From contig DAICYJ010000140.1 of NCBI GenBank assembly GCA_027311705.1, forward strand, positions 1 through 53,859: a stretch of 53,859 bases of DNA. The letters run 5' to 3'. This stretch comes from Novosphingobium sp. GTDB taxonomy: Bacteria; Pseudomonadota; Alphaproteobacteria; Sphingomonadales; Sphingomonadaceae. Both the position numbers and the translations under genes were made by a program. The notes under the pieces are model-generated. The model made no database searches. It was not told the origin of the DNA and saw only the letters and a list, made by a program, of their open reading frames with translations. Positions 16,995-25,926 of the stretch are shown here, one piece after another; within the stretch, counting starts at the first letter, position 1; each line of letters starts with the position of its first letter.

Positions 16995-17789
16995 ATGACG
17001 AGCACCCTTGCCCACAGCGCTGCCGCCGATCTGCACCACGCCGCCGATCCTGCCCATCCGATGGCGCAGGGCGGGCTGGAAGTGGTCTCCATCGCCAAAA
17101 GCTATGACAAGCGGGCGGTGTTGACCGATATTTCGCTGTCGGTCGGCAAGGGCGAAGTGCTGGGCCTGCTGGGGCCGAACGGTGCGGGCAAGACCACCTG
17201 TTTCTATTCGATCATGGGCCTCGTCCGTCCTGATTCGGGTCGTATCCTTTTGGATGGCGTCGATATCACCAAGCTGCCGATGTATCGCCGCGCCGTGCTG
17301 GGGCTGGGCTATCTGCCGCAGGAAACCTCGATCTTCCGCGGAATGACGGTCGAGCAGAACATCGCCACGGTCCTCGAACTGAACGAGCCGGACAAGGAAA
17401 CGCGCGCCGCCGAACTCGAACGCCTGCTCGATGAATTCGGCCTCACCCGTCTGCGCGCCTCGGCCGCGATGGCGCTTTCGGGCGGCGAACGGCGGCGTTG
17501 CGAAATTGCCCGCGCGCTGGCGGCGAAGCCCTCGATCATCCTGCTCGACGAGCCGTTCGCGGGTATCGATCCGCTGTCGATCAACGACATCCGCCACCTC
17601 GTCATCGACCTCAAGAACCGCGGCATCGGCGTGCTGATCACCGATCATAATGTGCGCGAAACGCTCGATATCGTCGACCGCGCCTGCATTATCTATGGCG
17701 GGCAGGTGCTGTTCGCCGGCAGCCCCGAAGCACTGGTGGCCGATCCCAACGTGCGCCGGCTCTATCTGGGCGAGGGCTTCGTGCTGTGA
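16995..17789 (+). CDS. lptB: LPS export ABC transporter ATP-binding protein
   Basis: The ATPase that powers extraction of lipopolysaccharide from the inner membrane by LptB2FGC. The 264-residue protein has Walker A 'GPNGAGKT' (60-67), the Q-loop 'GYLPQETSIFRGMTVEQN', the signature 'LSGGE' (161-165), Walker B 'IILLDEP' (181-187) and the switch 'ITDHNVRETL'. 'LPQETSIFR' and 'DHNVRETL' are specific to LptB. The N-terminal 25 residues before the ABC core are His/Ala-rich and longer than in E. coli; the ATG at 16995 is the best in-frame start. rpoN follows 19 bp later, the classic lptB-rpoN order. Confidence 0.96.
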   Translation: MTSTLAHSAAADLHHAADPAHPMAQGGLEVVSIAKSYDKRAVLTDISLSVGKGEVLGLLGPNGAGKTTCFYSIMGLVRPDSGRILLDGVDITKLPMYRRAVLGLGYLPQETSIFRGMTVEQNIATVLELNEPDKETRAAELERLLDEFGLTRLRASAAMALSGGERRRCEIARALAAKPSIILLDEPFAGIDPLSINDIRHLVIDLKNRGIGVLITDHNVRETLDIVDRACIIYGGQVLFAGSPEALVADPNVRRLYLGEGFVL

Positions 17790-17808
17790 TGCACGTGGGG
17801 GCTTAACG

Positions 17809-19326
17809 ATGGCTCTCGGGCCGAGGCTGGACCTCCGCCAGTCGCAATCGCTGGTGATGACGCCGCAGTTGCAGCAGGCGATCAAGCTGCTCACGCTGTC
17901 AAATCTTGAGGTGGAAGCGTTCATCGGCGATGCGCTCGATGCCAACCCCCTGCTCGAAATCGGCGAATCGGTGCCGGTCGAGGCGCTGGAGATCCCAGCC
18001 GAAGAACTGCGGCGCACGCATCTGGAAAGCTCGCCGGTCGATCAACTCGTCGGGGAAGGGCGCGCGGCGGACGACCGTCCGCTCGATATCGATGCCAGCG
18101 CGCTCGATGGCGATCGCGATACCGGCGATGGCGCGGCGCTGACCAGCTCGCCCGATCTTGGCGACACGCGCGCTGCGTCTTTGGGCGGCGAAGGTCCGGA
18201 TATAGACGAGCGTGCCGGCGCGGGCGAGACGCTGGCCGAACACCTCCACGCGCAAGTGGGCGCCACCTCGTCCGAAGCGCAGCTGTTATTCGTCGCGCGC
18301 TGGCTGATCGACCAGCTGGACGAGGCGGGCTACCTCACCGTGTCGCTGGCCGAAGTGGCGGATGCGCTGGGCCTGCCGATGGCCGTCGCCGAAGCCGCAC
18401 TGGCGCTGGTCCAGTCGCTCGATCCCACCGGCGTCGGGGCGCGCGGCCTGTCCGAATGCCTTGCGCTTCAGGCGAAGGAGGCGGACCGCTACGATCCATG
18501 CATGCAGCGCCTGATCGAGAACCTCGATCTGGTCGCGCGCGGAGAATTCGCACGGCTGAAGCGCATGTGCAGCGTGGACGACGAAGACTTCACCGACATG
18601 CTGAACGAACTACGCGGTTATGATCCGAAACCCGGCCTGCGCTTTGGCCACGGGTCGGCCGAAGCGGTGGTGCCAGACATCCTGATCCGCACCGTACCGC
18701 AAAAGGATGGCAGCATCGGGTGGGACATCGCGCTCAATCAGGCCACGCTGCCGCGCCTGATTGTCAACCGCAGCTATTACGTCGAAATGCGCGGTGCCTG
18801 CGTGGCCAAGGACGCGAAGGCCTGGCTCGGCGAAAAGCTGGCCGACGCCAACTGGCTGCTGAAGGCGCTGGACCAGCGGCAGAAGACAATCCTGAAGGTC
18901 GCGGCGGAGATCGTGCGCCAACAGGACGGCTTCTTTCGCCACGGCGTGTCGCAGTTGAAGCCGCTGACGCTGCGCGCGGTGGCCGAAACGATTGCGATGC
19001 ACGAATCGACCGTCAGCCGCGTCACCTCTAACAAGTACCTCCATTGCGATCGCGGCACGTTCGAGCTGAAATATTTCTTCACCTCAGGCGTCGCCTCGTC
19101 CGATGGGGAGGGCGCAGTTTCGGCAGAGGCGGTGAAGGCATCGATCCGCCAGTTGATCGACGCCGAAGATCCCAAGGCCGTGCTTTCGGACGATGCGCTG
19201 GTCGATCTGCTGAAGGACAAGGGCTTCGACCTCGCTCGGCGAACCGTCGCCAAGTATCGCGAGGCCATCGGGCTGGGCAGTTCGGTGCAGCGGCGGCGGC
19301 AAAAGACGCTCGCGGGAGTGCGCTGA
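17809..19326 (+). CDS. rpoN: RNA polymerase sigma-54 factor
   Basis: Directs RNA polymerase to -24/-12 promoters that need AAA+ enhancer-binding proteins. The 505-residue protein has the glutamine-rich activator-contact region I ('RLDLRQSQSLVMTPQLQQAIKLL'), an acidic region II, the core-binding domain, a helix-turn-helix ('TLRAVAETIAMHESTVSRVTSNKY') and the diagnostic RpoN box 'ARRTVAKYRE' (476-485). The ATG at 17809 follows a GTGGGGG ribosome site; the track ORF starts wrongly inside lptB. It is probably cotranscribed with lptB. Confidence 0.96.
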   Translation: MALGPRLDLRQSQSLVMTPQLQQAIKLLTLSNLEVEAFIGDALDANPLLEIGESVPVEALEIPAEELRRTHLESSPVDQLVGEGRAADDRPLDIDASALDGDRDTGDGAALTSSPDLGDTRAASLGGEGPDIDERAGAGETLAEHLHAQVGATSSEAQLLFVARWLIDQLDEAGYLTVSLAEVADALGLPMAVAEAALALVQSLDPTGVGARGLSECLALQAKEADRYDPCMQRLIENLDLVARGEFARLKRMCSVDDEDFTDMLNELRGYDPKPGLRFGHGSAEAVVPDILIRTVPQKDGSIGWDIALNQATLPRLIVNRSYYVEMRGACVAKDAKAWLGEKLADANWLLKALDQRQKTILKVAAEIVRQQDGFFRHGVSQLKPLTLRAVAETIAMHESTVSRVTSNKYLHCDRGTFELKYFFTSGVASSDGEGAVSAEAVKASIRQLIDAEDPKAVLSDDALVDLLKDKGFDLARRTVAKYREAIGLGSSVQRRRQKTLAGVR

Positions 19327-19396
19327 TCGGCCGGCCTGTCATACTCGTGCAATGCTGCCGTGCACGGTCATGGTCTTTGGGGTGAGGGAAACGATT

Positions 19397-22219
19397 TTGC
19401 CGAAAACGACCATGCTGCCCGGTTTCGCGCGTCCGTTCCTTGCCCTTCTGCTTGCTTCGATTTCCACGCCAGCCTTTGCCGGCGACGTGCCGCTATATCA
19501 GCCTGCACCCGCTTGGATCGCGCCCGCGCCGCCGCTCGATTCGGCGGTCGTGGCCAAAGGCGCCACGGTCGTGCTGCTCGATCAACAGGTGCGCATCGAA
19601 ACAGGCACCGTCACCACCTATGCCGATACCGCCCTTCGCGCCGATACGCCCGAAGCGCTGACCCAACTGGGCACGCTCAGCAGCGTGTGGTCGCCGGACA
19701 AGGGCGATCTCATCGTCCATCGCGCCATCATCGTGCGCGATGGCAATGAGATCGACCTGCTCGCCGGCCGCAAGTTTACGGTGCTTCAGCGCGAACGCGG
19801 GCTGGAACGGCGAATGCTCGATGGCCTGTTCACCGCCACGCTGCCGGTTTCCGGGCTGCAAGTGGGCGATCTGCTGCGCTTCGTCTATTCGGTCACGCGC
19901 AAGGACGCGGCCTTGCGGGGCCACGCGCAGGAACTTCGCCCGCTGATCGCCGCACCCACCGCGGTCGGATTCGGGCGCCTGCGCGTCACCTGGCCGGCAA
20001 CAGAGCGCGTGCGCTGGCAGGCCGGGCCGAAAGTAGTCCTGCCCGCCCCCGTGCGCGGGTCTGGGGGCGACATGGTGCTCACACTGACACTGCCGTTGCC
20101 CAAGCGTGATCCGGTGCCCGATGACGCACCATCGCGCTTTCGCCGGGCGCCGCTGTTTCAGGTGGGCGATTTTGCCGATTGGCCCGAAGTCTCGCGCACG
20201 TTCGCGCCGCTGTTCGCCACCGACGGCCTGATCGCGCCGGATTCGCCGGTGGCGCGCGAAGTGGCGGCAATCATGGCCGCCAGCCCCGATCCGCGCACCC
20301 GCTCCGCCCGCGCGCTCGAACTGGTGCAGTCGCGCATCAGCTACCTTCTGCTGGGTATGAACGGCGGCAATTACCAACCGCAGACGCCGGCGGAGACCTG
20401 GGAAAAGCGCTATGGCGATTGCAAGGCGAAAAGCCTGCTGCTGCTGTCGATGCTGCGCGCGATGGGCATCACATCCGAAGCGGTGCTGGCGCTGCTGAAA
20501 GGCGGCGACGCGCTGTCGGAGGCGCTGCCGATGCCCGCCGATTTCGACCACGTGCTGGTTCGCGCCATCATCGACGGGCAGGACCTGTGGCTCGATGGCA
20601 CGGGCGCGAGCAGCCGGCTGGCCGATATCGCCGATGTGCCGCCACTGTTCCACGTCCTTCCGCTGCGGCCCGCCGGGGCAGACTTGATGGCGCTGGCATG
20701 GCGCAAGCCCGAACGCCCCAACCTGCAAGTCACGCTGACGATGGACGAAAGCGCGGGGATAGACCTGCCGGTGCTGGTCGATGGAACCATGGCGTTCAAG
20801 GGTTCGTCGGCGGCCATGCTGGCGCTGGCCAAGGCGCAGTCCGCCCCGGAAAAGCAGGCCGTTCTGGCCAGCGCGGCGATGTCCGCCTATTTCGAGGACT
20901 TCAACCTTACCGACAGTTCCATATCTGTCGACAGCGCCACCGGCATTTCCACCATCCACGTGCAGGGATTGCTGCCCGCGCCCTGGCGGTTCGTGCGCGG
21001 CGGGGCACGACTGGCGATGGACATGGCCCAGCGCATGGTGAAATACACCCCCGATCGCGCCCGCCCGATGTGGCGCGCGCTGCCGGTGGCGGTCACTGGC
21101 CCCGATACCACCGAGATGACCCTTGCGTTCAAGCTGCCCGATGGCGGCAAGGGCTATCGCATCGAAGGCAATCCGCAATTTTCCGGCGTACTGGCGGGCC
21201 AGATCCTCGATCGCACGATGCGCCTCGAAGGCGATGGCATCGTTCTCCACCTGCGACGGGACGCCCCCGCTGGGGCCGAGGTTGCCCCAGCGGACGTGGC
21301 GACCGAAAAGGCCCGCCTCGCGCAATTCCGTACCCGCGCCCCGATCGTGCGAGCCCCGGTCGATGCCGCGCGATATTGGGAAGATGGCACACCCGGTCGC
21401 GCCCGCTTCGCCGCGCTCGATGCCGCCTATGCGCTGGTGATCGCGCGCAAGCCCGATGAAGCCGATGGCTATGCCGATCGCGCGCGGTTTCGCCGCGCCA
21501 CGTTCGATCGCAAGGGCGCGTTCGCCGATTTCGCGAAAGCCCTGTCGATCGAACCAACGGTTGCGCTCTATCGCGAACGCGCAGCCATGCGTGAGGAGGA
21601 CGGCAAGTACGATGCCGCGATGATCGACGTGCTCGCCGCGCTCGATATCGATCCCGCCAACACCCAACTCGCCGCCGCCCGCGCGCACCTGCTGGTCAAG
21701 CTGGGCCGCAAGGCAGAGGCGCTGGCCGTGCGTCAGGAAGCCCTCGACAATGCGGGCACCGACCGCGCGTTGGTCGTCGCGCGCTTTGCCGAAATGCAGG
21801 CAGAAGCGGGCGAAACCCCCGCTGCTCTCGCCGCGCTCGACGAGGCCGCGCTCGAAAAGCCGGGCAATCCGGAAATCCTGAACTTGCGCTGCTGGCTGCG
21901 CGGCACCCGTCAAGCCGATCCCACCGCCGGGCTGAAGGACTGCACCCGCGCCATCGAACTGGCCGATCTCCCCGGAGAACCACTCGATTCGCGGGCGATG
22001 ATCTATTACCGGCTGGGCCGGATGGACGAGGCGCTGGCCGATCTCGATGCCGCGCTGGAAGGCGCGCCAGGCCAGTCGGGCAGCCTGTTCATGCGCGGCG
22101 TGATCCGCGCCGGGCTGGAACAGCCGGAGAAGGCGCGCAAGGACCTCGCCGCTGCCCGCCGTCTCGCTCCGGCCGTTGACCGCCAGTACCGCGAATTCGG
22201 CATCGTCGCCCCGTTCTGA
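19397..22219 (+). CDS. Secreted DUF3857 / transglutaminase-like / TPR protein
   Basis: A large exported protein (940 residues from the chosen start). After the signal peptide ('FARPFLALLLASISTPAFAG') comes a DUF3857 beta domain (about 45-245). A transglutaminase-like domain then has the triad C342 ('RYGDCKAKSLLL'), H385 ('FDHVLV') and D400 ('LWLDGT'). A linker domain follows, and TPR-like helical repeats run from about 640 to the end ('YRERAAMREEDGKYDAAMIDVLAALDIDP'). The TTG at 19397 has GAGGGA 7 nt upstream and leaves a basic n-region; the ATG at 19412 is the alternative but has no ribosome site. Substrate unknown. Such proteins are thought to act on cell-surface proteins or peptidoglycan-linked peptides. 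It is convergent with the phosphodiesterase gene. Confidence 0.85.
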   Translation: MPKTTMLPGFARPFLALLLASISTPAFAGDVPLYQPAPAWIAPAPPLDSAVVAKGATVVLLDQQVRIETGTVTTYADTALRADTPEALTQLGTLSSVWSPDKGDLIVHRAIIVRDGNEIDLLAGRKFTVLQRERGLERRMLDGLFTATLPVSGLQVGDLLRFVYSVTRKDAALRGHAQELRPLIAAPTAVGFGRLRVTWPATERVRWQAGPKVVLPAPVRGSGGDMVLTLTLPLPKRDPVPDDAPSRFRRAPLFQVGDFADWPEVSRTFAPLFATDGLIAPDSPVAREVAAIMAASPDPRTRSARALELVQSRISYLLLGMNGGNYQPQTPAETWEKRYGDCKAKSLLLLSMLRAMGITSEAVLALLKGGDALSEALPMPADFDHVLVRAIIDGQDLWLDGTGASSRLADIADVPPLFHVLPLRPAGADLMALAWRKPERPNLQVTLTMDESAGIDLPVLVDGTMAFKGSSAAMLALAKAQSAPEKQAVLASAAMSAYFEDFNLTDSSISVDSATGISTIHVQGLLPAPWRFVRGGARLAMDMAQRMVKYTPDRARPMWRALPVAVTGPDTTEMTLAFKLPDGGKGYRIEGNPQFSGVLAGQILDRTMRLEGDGIVLHLRRDAPAGAEVAPADVATEKARLAQFRTRAPIVRAPVDAARYWEDGTPGRARFAALDAAYALVIARKPDEADGYADRARFRRATFDRKGAFADFAKALSIEPTVALYRERAAMREEDGKYDAAMIDVLAALDIDPANTQLAAARAHLLVKLGRKAEALAVRQEALDNAGTDRALVVARFAEMQAEAGETPAALAALDEAALEKPGNPEILNLRCWLRGTRQADPTAGLKDCTRAIELADLPGEPLDSRAMIYYRLGRMDEALADLDAALEGAPGQSGSLFMRGVIRAGLEQPEKARKDLAAARRLAPAVDRQYREFGIVAPF

Positions 22220-22253
22220 CCTCGTGCGCCGAAGCGTTTCGTCGCGCTAAGGC

Positions 22254-23126
22254 TTATTCTGCTGCAATCTGGCCGTCGCTGCCCGGCCGTTCGGACAACA
22301 TGCCCTGGATCATCCCTTGCAGGTTGGCATCATAGCGCGCGAGCACGGTGTGATCCTCGGCGGTCTCCCAATGCGTGATCAGTTCACGTCCGTTCCACCA
22401 ATGCAGGGCATAGCCCGGCGGATCGGCGACGATCAGCGCGCGCTGATCGGGCGTGTCGGGGTCTATGGGCCGCAGGTCCAGCGCCACTTGCGGCGCTGTG
22501 GATGGGCAGGTGGCAACCACCAGGTCTTCCCAATGCGTCGTTACCGCGCGGTGGATGTGGCCACACACCAGCCCGATCACGTTGGTGCGCCCGCGCAGGC
22601 AGGCTGCCAGCATTTCCACCCATGGCTCGGCGGGGTCGGTGTTCATCCACGCGATGCCCACTTCGATGGGCGGATGGTGCTGCACGATCAGCGTCTTGCG
22701 GGTCGTTTCCTCGTCCAGCCGCGCGTTCAGCCAGGCCGCGCGCACATCGCAGAATGCGCCGCCGTGGCGGCCTTCCTCCAGCGTATCGAGCACGATCACC
22801 CGCACGGGCAAGTCCTCGATCACATATTGCAGGAAGCCGTCGGCAAAGGCGACTTCGGGGAAAACGGCCTGAAACGTCGCGCGCTCGTCGTGGTTGCCCA
22901 GCGCATAGCGGACGGGGAAGGGCAGGTCGGCCAGTGCCTCGCGCAACCGGCGGTAGCTGTCGGCATCGCCCCGGTCGATCAGGTCGCCGGTTGCCAGCAG
23001 CAGGTCGGGCTGCGGGTTCATCGCGACAAGTTCGGCCACCACGCGGTCCAGCCGCTGGCGGTTGAATTCGCCGGGGCTATCCGGTTCGAAGCCCAGGTGA
23101 ATATCGGTGATTTGGGCGACCAGCAT
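22254..23126 (-). CDS. Class III cyclic-nucleotide phosphodiesterase-like metallophosphoesterase
   Basis: A 290-residue calcineurin-type phosphoesterase. The two-metal motifs are complete: D8-I-H10, G-D48, G-N78-H79-D80, H150-H151 and G-H190-I-H192. Order and spacing match the CpdA/Rv0805 class, whose members hydrolyse 3',5'-cAMP among other substrates. It has no signal peptide, so it is cytoplasmic. It is the last gene of the redox operon, starting 9 bp after the decahaem gene. The first gene of that operon has two cyclic-nucleotide-binding domains, so this enzyme may remove their ligand. Substrate assignment is inference, since many members of the superfamily act on other phosphodiesters. 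Confidence 0.85.
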   Translation of the reverse strand: MLVAQITDIHLGFEPDSPGEFNRQRLDRVVAELVAMNPQPDLLLATGDLIDRGDADSYRRLREALADLPFPVRYALGNHDERATFQAVFPEVAFADGFLQYVIEDLPVRVIVLDTLEEGRHGGAFCDVRAAWLNARLDEETTRKTLIVQHHPPIEVGIAWMNTDPAEPWVEMLAACLRGRTNVIGLVCGHIHRAVTTHWEDLVVATCPSTAPQVALDLRPIDPDTPDQRALIVADPPGYALHWWNGRELITHWETAEDHTVLARYDANLQGMIQGMLSERPGSDGQIAAE

Positions 23127-23135
23127 GGGCGGGCG

Positions 23136-25016
23136 CTATTTCAGGATGGCCGGGAAGCGCGGCCGGTCCGCCACCGCCGTTTGTAGGGCCGGCGCTTTGC
23201 GCTTGTCGGCCGGTTTCCAGGGAGCATCGCTGTCCATGTGATACGCATGACACATCGCGCAGCCCGAATCGACCGGGTCCTTCACTTTAGCGGTGGCCAG
23301 TTTCGCGCCCGCTTCGCCAACATGGCACGAACGGCATCCGCCCGGCCCGTCCATGCCCGGCACCAGCAGGTCGCTGGCGTCGTTCGAACGCTCGGCCTTC
23401 ACGTGGCACGATGCGCAATCGGTCTTGCGGTGGTCCTTATGGTCGAACCAGCCGACGTGGTAATACCGGTCATTCTGCGCCACCCGCTGCACGGTAAAGC
23501 CGCCGGCCGCCGCGCTTCCGCCGCGATTGACGGTGTGGCAATCGAAGCACATCCCGCCCTTGGAAAATACTTGGGCCACCGCCTGATCGCCCTTGGTCGG
23601 ATAGAACCGCACCGCACGGGCATAATCCGCCGCGGTGGAGCGCAGCGCCGCATCGCCCGGCACCCGGCGGGCAAGGCCCGAAAGGTTGGCGGGCCGCGCC
23701 GGAGCGCCGCCGCGATAGAACGCGCGCAGATCGGCCACCACCTGTTCGGGTTCGCCATGCCGCAGCGTGCGGAACGTGCCGCCCACCTGGTCGAAGGTCA
23801 GGCTGTGGCAGCTTTCGCAGGCCTGCTCCATTTCCACCGGCTTGAACCGCGTGCCGCCGGCCTCGATCTTGTGACAATCCTTGCAGCCCAGCGAGTCATT
23901 GGTGGCGAACTGGCCGGGGCGGCGATGGACCATCTGCGCCACGCCGTTCACCTTGGACAAGTGCTGGCCGTGGGTGAACTTCAAGCCGTTGTTTTCCTTC
24001 AGCGTGTCGGTCCAAACCGCGCGCTGCAACAGCGGCTTTTCGCCGTCCATGCCGACGATCACCGTGGGCCGGAACTGCGGGTGCGCCGTCCCGAAATCGG
24101 CGGCGTCGGAGATCTTCGTATCGGGCAAGCGACCCTTCAATCCATCGTGGCAATCGGTGCAGAACTGTTGCCGGGTTGCGGGCATAGCACCCGCGCCCTC
24201 GTGCTCGGTGTGACAATCGACACACCTGCCCGCCGGACGATTGAACGCGGTCGCCACCGCGCGCTGGAATGCGGCGAAGCCCTGCGGCTCGCCCCGTGCC
24301 TTCAGCAGCCTTGCGCCGTCCTTGATATGCTGGTGCGCATCCTGCGTGTGGCAGGTGAGGCAGGCGTTGTCGCGCACCGCGACGAACGGCTCCACATGGC
24401 AGGCCTGGCAATCGTTCTGCAGCTTGCTGTGCGCAACGCTCAGGTGGCCGGACGACCACGCGGTATCGCCATGAACCCCCGCCGGTCGCCGCGCGTCCTT
24501 TTGAAGCGCCAGCGGCTGGTACGTCGCCCAGCTCCAGATCGGGATCGCCAGGAATGCCACCAGCATCAGCAGCGCAAAGGCCCAGGCCGATCCGCGCTTG
24601 CCCGGCAGCAATCCCTTCAGCGTGAACGCAGTGGAAAGCTCCACGTCGCCGGCGCTTTCCGACACCGCTTCCACGCGGCGGACGGTAAAGGTCGGCGCTC
24701 CGGTTTCGGGATCGGCGGAAAGGGTAATGCGATGGCCGCCGAAAGCCAGTTCGGCCCCGGTCGCCACGTCGAGTTCGCGCCGCGTGGTGCTGCGTCCGTC
24801 GACGTCGAACGGCTGATCGCCGATCGATTCGATCATCAGTTTGCCGCCCGAAAGCGGGCTGATCCGCGCATGGAACGGATCGACCGCCAGGTCGGGCAAA
24901 TGGATATCGCAGGCACCGTCGCGCCCAATGGTGATGGCATCAGCTTCGACGGCAGACGGGCGGACGATCTCTTCGCCGCTCGATTTCAGCGCGATCTGGC
25001 GGATCAGGAAGTTCAT
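23136..25016 (-). CDS. FHA domain - membrane helix - decahaem cytochrome c fusion
   Basis: A 626-residue protein with three parts. Residues 1-115 form an FHA domain (G31-R32, 'CDIHLPDLAV', H49-A50). Residues 144-166 are one membrane helix ('WAFALLMLVAFLAIPIWSW'). From 203 onward are ten CxxCH haem motifs in order: CQACH, CLTCH, CVDCH, CTDCH, CKDCH, CESCH, CFDCH, CASCH, CRSCH, CAMCH. Extra histidines ('THGQHL', 'FDHKDH') could be distal ligands. The expected topology is FHA in the cytoplasm and haems in the periplasm. The FHA serine usually before HA ('VSxxHA') is Asp46, so phosphothreonine binding may be altered or mimicked. The ATG at 25016 has GAGG upstream and starts 10 bp after the membrane-protein gene; the longer track start is less likely. 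Confidence 0.88.
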   Translation of the reverse strand: MNFLIRQIALKSSGEEIVRPSAVEADAITIGRDGACDIHLPDLAVDPFHARISPLSGGKLMIESIGDQPFDVDGRSTTRRELDVATGAELAFGGHRITLSADPETGAPTFTVRRVEAVSESAGDVELSTAFTLKGLLPGKRGSAWAFALLMLVAFLAIPIWSWATYQPLALQKDARRPAGVHGDTAWSSGHLSVAHSKLQNDCQACHVEPFVAVRDNACLTCHTQDAHQHIKDGARLLKARGEPQGFAAFQRAVATAFNRPAGRCVDCHTEHEGAGAMPATRQQFCTDCHDGLKGRLPDTKISDAADFGTAHPQFRPTVIVGMDGEKPLLQRAVWTDTLKENNGLKFTHGQHLSKVNGVAQMVHRRPGQFATNDSLGCKDCHKIEAGGTRFKPVEMEQACESCHSLTFDQVGGTFRTLRHGEPEQVVADLRAFYRGGAPARPANLSGLARRVPGDAALRSTAADYARAVRFYPTKGDQAVAQVFSKGGMCFDCHTVNRGGSAAAGGFTVQRVAQNDRYYHVGWFDHKDHRKTDCASCHVKAERSNDASDLLVPGMDGPGGCRSCHVGEAGAKLATAKVKDPVDSGCAMCHAYHMDSDAPWKPADKRKAPALQTAVADRPRFPAILK

Positions 25017-25026
25017 GGCTCTGACC

Positions 25027-25923
25027 TCACCAGTAGAAGAAGACGCTGACGACATGCGCGGAAAGCGCCGCGATCAGCGCGAAGGTGACCGGCACGTGCA
25101 CGTAGAGCCATGCTTGAAGCCATGATTTCAGCTTCAGATGCCGACGCATCCGCGCCAGCATTGCTTCCTTGCGCGTCAGCAAGGCATCGACCTTCTCGAT
25201 CGGATCGTCGGCTACGCGCGGCTTGTTGGCACGCATCTGGCGCAATCCCGATGCGGCGCTGCGTGTGGCGTCGCGCGGATAGCGGCCCGTCAGGCGGTTC
25301 CAGAAGCTACCGGCAAAGGGGTCTTCCTCAAGGCTGCGATTGACGAGCGCGGCGGCTTCGGAATCGAGCGGCTGCGCGGCATCGTGGATCTGCCGGTCAA
25401 TCGATCGCAGCGCTTCGACCATCTGCTTTTCGGTGATCGCGCCGTCTTCGTCATAGCGGTTGTCGGATAGCGCGCGGGGCAGCGTGGCGTAAACCCAGAT
25501 GCCGAACATGCCGGAAACGATCACCAGCATCATCAGCCCCCAGGCCAGCGTGTGCACATTCCACCCGAATTCAAAACCCGAATGCAGCGTGCCGACCACG
25601 ATCAGCAGCAGGCCCAGATAGACATGCGCCGATGTCCACGCCTTCAGGCTCCAGCGCCCCGGCGTGATCGCCCGCTTGCGCACGCCCAGCATGGTCAGCC
25701 ACAGGATCAGCAGTGCGCCGATGGTGCCCAACGTATAGCCCAGCCACGTCGATCCGAAGTGCTGCCCCGGCAACGGCACGAAAATATACAGCGCGATCAG
25801 TGCCACCGCGAGCAGCGCCGAAATCTTCAGCCAGCGGCCCTTGCGGTGGGTGAGAAACCCCTCGTGCGTGCTGGTCCGTTGGCGGCTGGCACCCGTGCGG
25901 CGCTTTGATGCAATCGTCGCCAC
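25027..25923 (-). CDS. Cytochrome b-like integral membrane protein of the redox operon
   Basis: A 298-residue protein with five predicted membrane helices (about 32-52, 57-80, 96-116, 122-148 and 271-297). A long charged cytoplasmic loop (149-268) lies before the last helix. Histidines sit inside or at the ends of helices: H100 and H114 in 'SAHVYLGLLLIVVGTLHSGF', H124, and H276 and H290 in 'WLYVHVPVTFALIAALSAHVV'. This pattern suggests one or two b-type haems. I do not recognise a named family. Its position fits a membrane relay: it starts 3 bp after the flavoprotein/ferredoxin gene and ends 10 bp before the FHA-decahaem gene. Confidence 0.8.
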   Translation of the reverse strand: MATIASKRRTGASRQRTSTHEGFLTHRKGRWLKISALLAVALIALYIFVPLPGQHFGSTWLGYTLGTIGALLILWLTMLGVRKRAITPGRWSLKAWTSAHVYLGLLLIVVGTLHSGFEFGWNVHTLAWGLMMLVIVSGMFGIWVYATLPRALSDNRYDEDGAITEKQMVEALRSIDRQIHDAAQPLDSEAAALVNRSLEEDPFAGSFWNRLTGRYPRDATRSAASGLRQMRANKPRVADDPIEKVDALLTRKEAMLARMRRHLKLKSWLQAWLYVHVPVTFALIAALSAHVVSVFFYW

Positions 25924-25926
25924 GCC

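Noticed and set aside
19493-21913. 806-residue minus-strand ORF
   Set aside because: It lies entirely antisense to the DUF3857/transglutaminase gene and has the R/H/G-rich look of a GC-rich shadow frame.
23238-25049. 603-residue plus-strand ORF
   Set aside because: Antisense to the FHA-decahaem gene, which has ten ordered CxxCH motifs.
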